Shown: piece by piece, positions 1 to 10,492 of the stretch
Position numbering within the stretch: the stretch's first letter is position 1
Layout: every line of letters begins with the position of its first letter
NCBI GenBank assembly: GCA_947471745.1
Contig: CANJKZ010000774.1
Coordinates: forward strand, 2,462,001 to 2,526,000
Direction: 5' to 3'
DNA from: Closterium sp. Naga37s-1
Taxonomy: Eukaryota; Streptophyta; Zygnematophyceae; Desmidiales; Closteriaceae
DNA: 64,000 nt
The notes under the pieces: generated by a model
Told to the model about the DNA's origin: nothing
The model's input: only the letters and a program-made list of their open reading frames with translations
The model's database searches: none
Program-made: the position numbers and the translations under genes

Positions 1-3000
1 GGCTGGCAGTTTTACCACCCCACCTCGAATGTCAGAATGTCATGTTCGACGAGTTGGTTCCCTTCTACCATCTCTTCCCCTACCGCTCTGCCCCTCCCCC
101 GCCCCCGCCGCTCTTCCTTGCTCCCGGTCCACCTCCGGTAGACCCCCTCCCGCCCCAGGGTCCTGCTCCCTCGGGTGTGTCTCAGGTAGACCCTCTCCCT
201 GGTACTGGGCCTGTTCAGGTAGCTGTCGTCTCAGGTGCTGCTCCAGGTGCTGCATCTGGGGGTGCTGCGTCTGGGGGTGCGAAGCCGGGGGGTGCAGGGT
301 TTGAGGGTGCTTGGTCTGGGGGTGCTGAGCCTAGGGGTGCTGAGCCTGAGGGTGTTGAGCCTGGGGGTGCTGAGTCGGAGGGTGCGGAGTCTGAGGGTGC
401 TGAGCCTCGGGGTGCTGTTTTGTCTGGAGGTCCTACTGGTGCTTCGCCGCGACTATCCTCGCAGCAGCTGCGTGAGTGGCTTGTTCAGCGCGCACACCGC
501 CGGAGTGGAGCTCCCGGAGCTGGCGGGACTGGAGACACTAGAGCTGGAGGTGCTGCTGTTACTACTGGACCTGGCGGTACTGGAGGTACTGCGACTACTG
601 GTCCTGGAGGTGCTCGTACCAGTGGTGCCGGAGCTGCCGGGATTGGTGGTGTTGGGTGCGCTAGAGCTGGAGACCCTACGGAGCCTGGAGCAGCTGGTGC
701 TGGAGGCGCTGGAGCTGGAGACCCTACGGAGCCTGGAGCAGCTAGCGCTGGAGGCGCTGGAGCTGGATAAGCTGGAGTTGGAGGCACTAGCACCGGAGGC
801 GCTGGGACTACAGGAGCTAGAGCTGTTGACCCTAGAGCTGGAGGTGCTGGAGGCACTGTGCGGCCGCGTCCCTACTTCGTTCCCCTGCTTCAGTAGGTTC
901 TTGGTCTCCCGTCTTCTACTGGTCTTCCTCCTCCCTTCCTATGTCCACCGCCTGACCAGTCGCAGCCGCCGTTACAACCAGCCTCCCCACTGCGTGCTCC
1001 CTCTCCTTACACTGAGCAATTCGGCGGTCTTACAGAGCGTCGTGAGCCTGCATCTCGTCCTGTCTTGCCTGTTCGCACTTCTCGTCGCGCTCCTCGTTCG
1101 CGTCCTCATCCGGTCCCCAGCACGCACACTATGGCACTCCGTCCTTCCTCTGTTCCACTGCGTGTTCCTCTGCCTGCTTCTCCTGAGTCCTCTCTTCCTG
1201 AGGTCCCTGACCCTGCGTCTGACCGCGCTCGTGCTGCCAGTCCCACTGTCTCTCGTCTCCTCGCCACTGTTGTCACTGACCCTTCCTTTGAGTCTGCTGC
1301 TGCGTCTGCTCTCGTTGCTGAGCTGCTTGACTTTGCTGCTGCATGCCGTCTCGACTACACCACTACTCTAGTTGCTTAGTCTGTGCCTGCCAGTCCTCCG
1401 TCCGTCGGGGGTGAGTGTGCTCTTGGCACGGACGTCCTTGAGGACAGGCAGGAGGACTTTGAGTGTCTTGCAGCTGCTGTACCTCGTTTCGCTTCCATGC
1501 TGCTTGCCCCTGGGGGAGACCCGGATGTTCCAGACATCCCGACCCCGCGCTCTTACGCAGAGGCGATTACGGGTCCTTACTCCTCTCAGTGGCACGCAGC
1601 TATGGATGCCGAGATGGCATCCTGGAAGTCCACAGGCACCTACGTCGATGAAGTTCCCCGTCTTGGGCGAACATAGTCGATGCCATGTGGATTTTCAGGG
1701 TGAAGCGGCCGCCTGGTTCTCCGCCTGCCTTCAAGGCGCGTTATGTTGCTCGAGGCTTCAGTCAGCGACAGGGAGTTGACTACTTCCATACCTTCTCCCC
1801 CACCCCGAAGATGACTACTCTTCGGGTGTTGCTGCACGTCGCTGCTCAGCGTGACTACGAGTTACACTCCCTGGACTTCAGTACAGCCTTCCTGCAGGGC
1901 AGCCTGCACGAGGAGATCTAACTGCGCCGACCACCTGGTTTCATTGGGATGTTTCCTGCAGGTACTCAGTGGAGCCTCCGCCGGCCAGTCTACGGTCTCC
2001 GCCAGGCGCCTCGCGAGTGGCACGACACACTGAGGACTACACTTGCGGCTCTTGGGTTTGCTCCTTCTACAGCAGACCCGTCGCTGTTTCTACGCACCGA
2101 CACCTCGCTGCCGCCGTTCTACATCCTAGTGTACGTCGATGACCTCGTCTTTGCCACGGCTGACACTGAGGCACTGACCCTTGTGAAGTCCGAGCTGCAG
2201 AAGAGACATACCTGCACTGACCTGGGTGAACTGCGCAGCTATCTTGGCCTGCAGATCACCCGGGACAGAGCACGGCGCACCATCACACTGACTTAGTCAC
2301 ACATGGTGCACCAGGTCCTTCAGCGCTTCGGCTTCCAGTACTCCTCGCCACAGCTCACTCCTCTGTCTACCAGCCACTCGCTCTCAGCTCCACCTTCGGA
2401 CGAGTCCGTAGAGCCGAGTGGTCCGTACCCAGAGCTTGTGGGTTGCCTCATGTACCTGATGACTTGCACACGACCTGACCTCGCGTACCCTCTCAGCCTT
2501 CTAGCTCGCTACGTGGCTCCCGGTAGGCACCGAAAGGTGCACTGGGATGCTGCAAAGAGGGTACTGCGTTACCTGTGCAGTACGTCGGGCATGGGGCTTG
2601 TGCTTGGAGGACGGGGTCCAGTTGTCCTCATTGGTCACGCAGACGCCTCCTGGGTTGACGACTCAGTTACGCAGCGGTCGTCACAGGGTTACACCTTAGC
2701 CTTGGGTCCAGTTCGGGTTCTTGGCGGTCTACCCGCTCGTCTTCGGTTCTCAGCTCCAGTTGTGAGGCTGAGATCTACGCCGGAGCCATGGCTGCTCAGG
2801 AGCTACGCTGGCTCACCTACTTGCTGACCGACTTGGGAGAGCAGCCTCGTTCGCCTCCAGTTCTGTACGTAGACAACAAGGCCATGATTGCCTTGTGTTA
2901 GGAGCACAGACTGGAGCACAGAACGAAGCACATCGCTCTGCGATACTTCCTTGCTCGAGAGTTGCAGCAGCGTGGCTAGCTTCGTCTTACGTACGTGGCC

Positions 3001-3472
3001 ACTCGGGCCAACACTGCTGATGTCTTCACCAAGGCACTTCCGCCTGGTGATCTTCAGCGTTTTGCTACTGTGTTAGGCCTTGTGCCCACTTTGCCTCACT
3101 TGCTTACTGCTTGACCCTGCTTGTACTGTGATATCTATATATACCTGCATGCTTGCACTTGCTAGGGTATGATCACTGTATTGTTTGCTCTCTTTATATA
3201 ACTCTGCATGTGAACTGGCCTTGTGGCCCTTTGCTTGTGCTCGGATTGTGTGGTGACTTTGTGATCCACCCTGAGCTTGCTTTGTTTTTCTTGACTGGTC
3301 TTGTGACCACTTGTTCTCCCCCACTTTGCCTATGGGGGTGTGTCAGAACATTATAGCTTATACATTTGTGTAGGCTGTAGTGGGGTAGCCCATAAGGGGT
3401 ACAACCCAACTAGGGTTAGTACTTGTACCCAACTGTTTGGTAGTTCATTCATTCTCGTTTGTTATTCTCACA
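1..3472 (+). mobile_element. Ty1/copia element A, 3' part (fossil)
   Basis: This is the right-hand part of a Ty1/copia LTR retroelement that begins before the window. Parts seen, in order, are the end of integrase, a long Gly/Ala/Glu-rich linker built from short tandem repeats, reverse transcriptase (KARYVARGFSQRQGVDYF, YVDDLVFA), RNase H (HADASW, YVDNKAM), a 3' untranslated stretch, a polypurine tract (ATGGGGGTG) and a 132-bp 3' LTR. It is broken, with several breaks. It is almost identical to the matching part of element B, one 13,195-bp step to the right. The order PR-INT-RT-RNaseH seen in its relatives defines the copia superfamily. Confidence 0.9.
3341..3472 (+). repeat. 3' LTR of element A (132 bp)
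   Basis: It starts TGTCAGAACA directly after the polypurine tract and ends CTCACA, so it has the TG...CA ends of an LTR. It resembles the LTRs at 16536-16667 (duplicate) and 57178-57313 and, more distantly, those at 40126-40255 and 45709-45838, sharing the core GTAGTGGGGTA and GGGTACAAC. It is very short for a copia LTR. Confidence 0.85.
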
Positions 3473-3482
3473 GATAGTAGCT

Positions 3483-3488
3483 ATAAAA
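3483..3488 (+). promoter_or_regulatory. TATA box of the Smr gene (left copy)
   Basis: TATAAA lies 194 bp before the ATG of the Smr gene and only about 10 bp after the end of the LTR, so the retroelement sits immediately upstream of the core promoter. The duplicate is at 16678-16683. The assignment is by motif and position only. Confidence 0.5.
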
Positions 3489-3681
3489 TGCCTACTTTTT
3501 GCCGAGAGATGTTCAGTGCTCACAGAGAGTTCTCAGCAGACGGCTTTCGATAGGGTTACCCATCGGTTTAAGCTTACTCAACAAATAGCGAGTCTCATTA
3601 GCGAGTAGTAAGCTCCCAAGCTACCAAAGTTGTGGGCAAATTTCTTGTACAAAGTTGATTTGATTGTTCATCTTTGTGCAA

Positions 3682-4089
3682 ATGGGAAACTCAGCGTCCA
3701 GAGAACCTCCGTTATGCATGAGGGAAGAAGCAAGGGCCAATGCTGAACGCGCTCGAGGGTTAGTAGAGGAATCGCGAGCCACTTATGGGCAAGGGCAACA
3801 CGCACTTGCGAAGGAGCTGCTTGACGAAAGGAAGTATTACAAGGAGCTTTCAAAACGATGTCATCGGGAGGCGAGCAGGCTTATTTTTGCTAAACAAAAT
3901 GACGGCAGACTGCGTGCCACAATAGACGTGCGCGGATTACTCGTCCATGAAGCATTGGAGTGGGTCGCGGATCGCCTCTACGAAGCAAGGGCGAAAAACG
4001 AAGAGGAGTTTTGGGTTATAACGGGAAGCAGGAATCATGCTGGCGGGATGGCCAGGGTGAGGCCTGCGGTGATGGTGTGGGCTGCGTGA
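3682..4089 (+). CDS. Small DUF1771-Smr domain protein, putatively N-myristoylated (left copy)
   Basis: A complete single-exon frame of 135 residues. Residues about 15-75 (EEARANAERARGLVEESR...) fit DUF1771, the charged helical region found before many eukaryotic Smr domains. Residues about 81-130 are an Smr domain: IDVRGLLVHEALEWV matches the LDLHGL-type first motif, and VITGSRNHAGGMARVRPAV matches the TGxGxHSxGGxA loop. Smr domains bind or cut nucleic acid; in small plant and fungal proteins of this layout the exact role is not settled. The chosen ATG gives MGNSASRE, a good N-myristoylation signal (Gly2, Ser6), which argues for this start and suggests membrane anchoring. A TATAAA lies 194 bp upstream. 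The domain ends close to the C terminus. An identical copy lies at 16877-17284. Confidence 0.82.
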   Translation: MGNSASREPPLCMREEARANAERARGLVEESRATYGQGQHALAKELLDERKYYKELSKRCHREASRLIFAKQNDGRLRATIDVRGLLVHEALEWVADRLYEARAKNEEEFWVITGSRNHAGGMARVRPAVMVWAA

Positions 4090-5249
4090 CAAATTCTGGA
4101 CTGCACTGTTGACCTCGAAAATGAATGTTCCTCTTGTGTAAAGATTCGACGAACACAAGACAAAAGCAACATCATCCTTTGAGTGATTTTCTTGGCGGGC
4201 ATGGGCATTCGAGCTTGAGCTACTTGACTGTAATTTCAACGGCATCATGCACTCGAACGGCTTCAAGGGTGCAATCATCCATGGAGGCCATTGTGGGAGT
4301 CTAGCAGCAAAGCAGCATGCTGTGCGGCCTTCTTCAAAGAGAGCTTTTCTTTCGTCGGTGTGCCTTGTTTCAGTAGATTGTGAAAAGCTTGAGGGTGATC
4401 GTTGTGGGTCGTGATTCGTGAAAAGGCGCACCCTATGTCGTTGTAAAAACCGTAACACCCCCTATAGAGGTGCACCTGCTCTTATGATAAATTGAGTATG
4501 TTTAGGGGGTGCGCTTTAATAGAGGAAAGTTAATCAGGGGCATGGGGTAAACAACAAACATGAGTTTTTTTCTAATACAACAATCTACATGTGTGCGTCT
4601 AGTATTTGCAATATCATTTTCCTCGAAATTAGATGCATGTGGCATAAAGATGCCATGAAGTGTGCAAAAGAAAAGTTAATGGAAACAAACATTTGAATAT
4701 CACAAACAAAGCTGGATAAGCTGATGTGAAGCCTCATGTCGGAAAACGCAGCAAAGGAAAAGGAGGTTCTCTTGCTTCTTCAAAAAGCGAATTTGGAGCC
4801 ATGTGTTGGATCATATTTCTCTCGTTGTGTCGATTGCTTTCCTTGCCGTGTGTCGCGGGGACAATCCACCCTCTGCCGCTGTGATAGCGGTGGCCATGGC
4901 GGTCGTTGTGTCTGCTCAGGTTTTCGACGACTTTCCTCTACTCGGCTCGCTGACGCTCGAGGAGCAGGTGAATCCGGGCTCGCTGACGCTCACTGGTTTC
5001 GTTCACCAGGGTCAATGCTGCGGATTTCGCACGTGTAATTCCCGTCATATCGTTCGTGACGCGTCTTCTCCTGTGAAACCTTAAAACGACTAGAACAGAC
5101 TGCAACGAGGACCCCACGCCTGTCGCTTGTACTCGCTCGAAGAACCACCTAATCATTGACAGAAAGCTAGTTATAGATCAATAGCGAACCAACCACTCAC
5201 ACGTCCAAGTTAAAGTCCCCGCTCACTACAAGCCAGCAGTACGGTGGTG
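4090..5249. other. Intergenic region between the Smr gene and the gamma-tubulin complex gene fragment (left copy)
   Basis: It holds the Smr 3' untranslated region, then an AT-richer stretch (about 4480-4740) unlike the GC-rich surroundings. The missing first exon of the gamma-tubulin complex gene should lie here or further left, but I could not identify it. A 93-codon frame at 4803-5084 with a hydrophobic start has no recognisable family. The duplicate is 17285-18444. Confidence 0.6.
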
Positions 5250-5304
5250 GAGGCAGCATTGCTGACGGTACCAGAGCTGAGGGGCTTCCGCGCGTCGTCG
5301 CCCT

Positions 5305-5324
5305 CTTTTGAGGCGCCTCAAAAG
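5305..5324. repeat. Perfect 20-bp palindrome at a duplication seam
   Basis: CTTTTGAGGCGCCTCAAAAG is a perfect inverted repeat. It directly ends a partial copy of the first recognised exon (5250-5304). A relative, TTTTGAGACGCCTCAAAG at 5997-6014, directly precedes a copy of that exon's 3' part (6014-6061). The duplicates are at 18500-18519 and 19192-19209. Confidence 0.85.
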
Positions 5325-8300
5325 GCTTCTGCTCATCGCCGCCGTCTTCTTTTCTCTTTTCTCTCCGCTCAGAACCCGCTTATCCCACTCGCGCGCTCCT
5401 CCCTTCCCCCTGAATTCCCCATTTTCCCCACGAAACAACAGCATGCGTGGCATTGCTAGATGCGCTTAGGGCCATCTCGTCTATACTCTCAGACCCCGCC
5501 GTTCTACCCTCCCCCCATTCTCCCCCCTTCCCCCCCATTCTCCCCCCTTCCCCCCCATTCTACCCTCCCCCCATTCTCCTCCCCCCCATTCTACCCTCCG
5601 GATATTCTTCCCCCATACCCCCCATCAGGAGACAGCAGCATGTGTGGCGGTGCTGGCGGCGCTGAGGGGATTCCCTTCGTCGCTGGTGAGGATTCGCCTG
5701 GAGAACGAGAGGGGCGTGCGACGGGCATTCACCCGCGCGCATCCCTTCCCCTGTTCTCCCATTTCCGTCCCCCTCCCTTCCCCCCCAACCCCCTCAGGAG
5801 ACAGCAGCATGTGTGGCGGTGCTGGTGGCGCTGAGGGGTTTTCCGTCGTCGCTGGTGAGAATCCGCCTGGAGAGCGAGAGGGGCGTGCGGCGGGCGCGTG
5901 CCAGCCTTGTGGCAGACCCGCCTCACCAGCTGCCCTACAACATCCAGGTGCGTGCCTGCATGCATTTGCTTTGCATTTGTGCTCCGCTTCAGAGTGTTTT
6001 GAGACGCCTCAAAGCCAGCCTCGTGGCAAAGTTGCCTCACCAGCTGGCCTACAACCTTCATGTGTGTGCACTTGCTTTGCGCTTGTGCTGTGCTTGAGTG
6101 CGTGTATGCGTTTTGTCCGAGTGTATCGTTTTCACCCACCCGCCACATGGAAGGAGGAAGCGCACGCGGTGCTGCCCATCATCAGCGACACCTCCTCCCT
6201 CCCTCCCCCTCGTTCCCTCCATCCCTCCGTCCGTCCGTCCGTCCGTCCCCCTCTTCCTGCCGCCCTCCATGCGGAAGCAGCTACACTGCTGCCGCTCATT
6301 GCCAGCACAGCCCTCCTCCGCCACAAGTCCTCAGTGCCACTCTCTGCTCCTTCCCCTCCCCCCACCCCACAAACCACCAGGCAGAAGCCGCCACACTGCT
6401 GCCTCTCATCACCAGCACACAACCCTCCTCCGCCACTTCACGGAGCGTCACGAGTCATCGCACATCCGCACCTTGTTGGCAGTGCTTCACAAACACTCCC
6501 TCACACCCCCCCTTCTCTCTGCTCCTTCTCCCCACCCCACACACCACCAGGCGGAAGCAGCCACACTGCTGCCTCTCATCACCAGCACCGCCCTCCTCCG
6601 TCACTTCACAGAGTGCCACAAGTCCTAACTGACTGTCACTCTCTGCCTCCTTTCCCCCCACCACACACACCATCAGGAGGAGCGGAGGCAGCACACTGCT
6701 GCCTTTGATCGCCCGCACGACCCTCCTCCACCACTTCACAGACCGCCACGAGTCCTTAGTGCCACTTTCTGCCTCCTTCCCCTCTCCCTCCCCTTCAGGC
6801 GGAAGCAGCTACACTGCTGCCGCTCATCGCCAGCACCGCCCTCCTGCGCCACTTCACAGAGCGACACGAGTCATCCCGCACCCTTGCCGGCATGCTCTGC
6901 ACGTCGCTGTCAGAGCCGTCCGGCCTGCCTTTGGAGCAGCAGCACACGAGCCAGTGCCTGCAAGCCCTCGCCCAGGCCATCCGCGTGTTTCTCGATGTGA
7001 GTTCTGTAAGACCGTTTGCAATACGAGTCGTGATCTTTGGGGTGGATGCACACATAGTGCCACAGGCGCCTGCCTTGTCTCTCACTAGAGCAGCAGCACA
7101 CGAGCCAGTGCCTGCAGGCCCTCGCCCAGGCTGTCCGCGTGTTCCTTGATGTGAGCCCACCGTCTGTGCGAGCCTATTGCCTGTGACCGTGTGTAAGCTC
7201 TTTGCGTGTTTTCTTCTTATGTGTCAACCTATGTTTTGTGCTTCGAGATGCATGCATTAGTGCCCGTGGCACTAGTGTGAGATGCCGCGCACTGTGCTTT
7301 GTCTTTTATTCGAGAATTCACTAGCTTGTTTCTTGCGATCACTGTTCCTTTACCCCCCGTGCTTAGCGGGGGCATCACATGCCATGCGGCTTCATCCCAT
7401 GCCATGCATCTTTGTCACATCCGCCAAGCATCCATGGCTATGGTCATGCAGGCATGCAGCCATAGGCCATGGCTATGCATGCAACCATGTAGCCATGCAT
7501 CCATGCAGGCATGCGACCATGCTTGCGTGCAAGCAGGTCGGCCTACTTTCACCAATCGCCATTCAACCATTCAATTTCAGTGCATGCATTTACGCTTTTC
7601 AGTTGTGACACCTTATGCCATCATCATGCCTCCCCATGCCACCGCATGCCACCTCATACCACCGCCTATTACCCCGTGCCACTCCATGCCACTGCACACC
7701 ACCCCTCCCGTGTGTCTACCAGAACACAGCCATGCTGTTATGCAAGCTGGAGAGTCAGTGTGAGAGCCACGGGATGAGGTTGCTGGAGCTCAAGCGGTGC
7801 ATTCAGGTACGGAGTGGTGCATGTGGTATACAATGATGCAGTTGGTATATGGTGGTGCTGCTGGTTATGTAGTGGTGCAGTCAGGTACTAAATGGTTTTT
7901 TAAGTATGAAGTGGTGCATCTAGGTGTAAGTATAGTGTCACAGTCAGAAAATGCAGTTTTTTCTCAGAAGTTATTTGTGTTCGCTTTTCACTGATGTATG
8001 TATCCACCCCAAGGCCCCACGGCATGCTTGTATCAATTTCAAAATCTTCCTTTCTTCGCAGAGCAGCCCTTAGTGTGCAACAGAGTGAGGGGGGTGCAAC
8101 AAGTGTGCGTGTGCATGTCTCTTACCACTCAGTCTGTCTCTCTCGCTACACATAGCGGGCGGAGTGCGGGTGCTGACGGACGGCGTTTGTCAGAGAGAGT
8201 GGGTCGTACCAAGTGCTCATTCAGCCCAGCCCATGCATCCTTCCTCCCAGTGCTCCCGTCTGTATGCTTCTGTGCCGCCCATAGTGGGTGGAGTGAGGGT

Positions 8301-8782
8301 GCTGCTGATGCACATCGTGGGAGTGATTGGGTCTTGAATTACTCACATCACTCTGTGCATGGCAGCTCAGTCTGTGCAACCATTTTCCACAATGCTTCCC
8401 TCTCTGTATGCTGCATTGCTGCCGTGCCATGCAACCCATATCAGACGGAGTGAGGGTGCTCACGCCCTTTGGGTGGACGGTTTCTGGGTCAACTCAAAGA
8501 CCAATCTCCTCCCCCACCCCAATCTTCACTCCCTGTGTGCTGTCATGCAACCCATAGCAGATGGAGTGACTGCATGTAGCGTGTGCTGACGCCCATCATT
8601 AGAGTGACTGGGTCGTGCCAATTACTCACTCACTCCATGCATCATTTCTCCCAATTCTCCCTGTGTGTTGCCGTGCCCTGCGTGCAGCTTATAGCGCATA
8701 GAGTGAGGGTGCTCACACCCGTGGTGAGAGTGACTGGGTCGGACCGATCACTTACTCGGTCCATGCATCATTTCTTCTCCCA

Positions 8783-9611
8783 ATGCTCCCCTCTGTGTGT
8801 CGCCGCGCCCCACAGCCCGTAGCGGACGGAGGGAGGGTTCTCGAGCCCATCGTGAGCGGCTGGGTCTTGGATCTCTCACTCTATCCCTGGCAGCTCAGTC
8901 GGTGCAACCATTTCCCCCAATGCTCCCCTCTGTGTGTTGCCGTGCCGTGCCCCACAGCCCATAGCGGACGGAGGGAGGGTTCTCGAGCCCATCGTGAGCG
9001 GCTGGGTCTTGGATCTTTCACTCTATCCCTGGCAGCTCAGTCGGTGCAACCATTTCCCCCAATGCTCCCCTCTGTGTGTTGCCGTGCCGTGCCCCACAGC
9101 CCATAGCGGACGGAGGGAGGGTTCTCGAGCCCATCGTGAGCGGCTGGGTCTTGGATCTCTCACTCTATCCCTGGCAGCTCAGTCGGTGCAACCATTTCCC
9201 CCAATGCTCCCCTCTGTGTGTTGCCGTGCCATGCCCCACAGCCCATAGCGGACGGAGGGAGGGTTCTCGAGCCCATCGTGAGCGGCTGGGTCTTGGATCT
9301 CTCACTCTATCCCTGGCAGCTCAGTCGGTGCAACCATTTCCCCCAATGCTCCCCTCTGTGTGTTGCCGTGCCGTGCCCCACAGCCCATAGCGGACGGAGG
9401 GAGGGTTCTCGAGCCCATCGTGAGCGGCTGGGTCTTGGATCTCTCACTCTATCCCTGGCAGCTCAGTCGGTGCAACCATTTCCCCCAATGCTCCCCTCTG
9501 TGTGTTGCCGTGCCGTGCCCCACAGCCCATAGCGGACGGAGGGAGGGTTCTCGAGCCCATCGTGAGCGGCTGGGTCTTGGATCTCTCACTCTATCCCTGG
9601 CAGCTCAGTCG
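8783..9611 (+). repeat. 142-bp satellite, left copy (cut by the duplication junction)
   Basis: Between five and six units with a 142-bp period, nearly identical to one another. Each unit contains an intron end, the acceptor CCACAG and the first dozen or so codons of exon 23005-23113 (PIADGGRVLEPIV), followed by unrelated sequence. Older, diverged units precede it from about 8150. The array stops abruptly at 9611. Confidence 0.85.
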
Positions 9612-10492
9612 ACACCCGTGCCCGGCCCGTACCTAGCCCGCACCCCGTCGACACCCGTGCCCGGCCCGTACCTAGCCCGCGCCCCGTCGACACCCGCGCC
9701 CGGCCCGTACCTAGCCCGCGCCCCGTCGACACCCGCGCCCGGCCCCGTACCTAGCCCGCGCCCCATCGACACCTGCGCCCGGCCCCGTACCTAGCCCGCG
9801 CCCCGTCAACACCCGTGCTCGGCCTCGTACCTAGCCTGCGCCCGGCCCCGTACCTAGCCAGCGCCCGGCCCCTTGTTTGGCCCCTCGCCCCCCCCTAGGC
9901 CCCTCGGCCCCAGTTCAGAGCCCCGCGCCCGGCCCCGTACCTAGCCCGCGGCTGGCCCCTTGTTTGGCCCCTCGGCCCCTAGGCTCGGCCTCCTCGCCCC
10001 CCCCCCCCCCCTTGTTTGGCCCCTCGGCCCCCTAGGCCCCTCGGCCCCGTACTTGCCCAGCGCCCGGCCCCTTGTTTGGCCCCTCGGCCCCTAGGCTCGC
10101 CCCCCCCCTCGGCCCTCGTGTTTGGCCCCTCGGCCCCCCTAGGCCCCTCGGCCCCAGTTCAGAGCCCAGCGCCCGGCCCCGTACCTAGCCCGCGCCCGGC
10201 CCCTTGTTTGGCCCCTCGGCCCCTAGGCTCGGCCTCCTCGGCCCCCTAGGCCCCGTAACTGCCCAGCGCCCGGCCCCTTGTTTGGCCCCTCGGCCCCGCC
10301 TCTCGGCCCCTCGGCCCCTAGGCTCGGCCTCCTCGGCCCTCATGTTTGGCCCCTCGGCCCTCTTGTTTGGCCCCTCGGCCCCCTAGGCCTCTTGGGCCCC
10401 TAGGCCCCTCGGCCCATCGGCCCCTCGGCCCTCTTGTTTGGCCCCTTGGCCCCTTAGCTCCTGCTACTGCTGCTCCTGAGTCCTGCGCCACT
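9612..10492 (+). repeat. GC-rich minisatellite leader of element B
   Basis: The first part is a roughly 38-bp degenerate repeat built around GTCGACACCCG, GGCCCGTACC and TAGCCCGCGC. The second is built on CCTTGTTTGGCCCCTCGG and CCCTAGGCCCC. It lies where other elements here have their untranslated leader between the primer site and gag. It contains no recognisable gene. Confidence 0.75.

Larger units (their letters stand above)
5250..9611 (+). pseudogene. 5' fragment of a gamma-tubulin complex component gene, left tandem copy
   Basis: It carries the same first three recognised exons as the right-hand gene: 5798-5947 (ETAACVAVLVALRGFPSSLV...), 6799-6996 (AEAATLLPLIASTALLRHF...) and 7723-7806 (NTAMLLCKLESQCESHGMRL...). 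Each has an AG acceptor and GT donor and stays in phase 0. Around them lie the same partial exon copies as in the right-hand gene. The fragment ends inside the 142-bp satellite, where it is joined at 9608-9611 to the leader of copia element B, so exons for the rest of the protein are absent. It cannot encode a full gamma-tubulin complex protein; it may still be transcribed if the promoter lies in the duplicated unit. Confidence 0.8.

Noticed and set aside
235-1371. 378-residue Leu-rich frame (also at 13430-14566)
   Set aside because: It is a shadow frame of the copia linker repeats in another reading frame.
3937-4458. Minus-strand 173-residue frame opposite the Smr gene
   Set aside because: It overlaps the well-supported Smr coding region and its 3' end and matches no family I recognise.
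4803-5084. 93-residue frame with a hydrophobic N terminus (MLDHISLVVSIAFLAV)
   Set aside because: It could pass for a signal peptide, but no domain is visible, another frame overlaps it, and no promoter or splice context supports it.
5460-6708. Long Pro/Ser/His-rich frames (also at 18655-19903)
   Set aside because: They run through C-rich intron ends and across several partial exon copies; splice signals and phase support only the exons at 18993 and 19994.
8783-9794. Series of similar 104-residue frames (MLPCRAPQPIADGG...)
   Set aside because: They are the 142-bp satellite read in frame; only the first part of each is exon-derived and they overlap one another.
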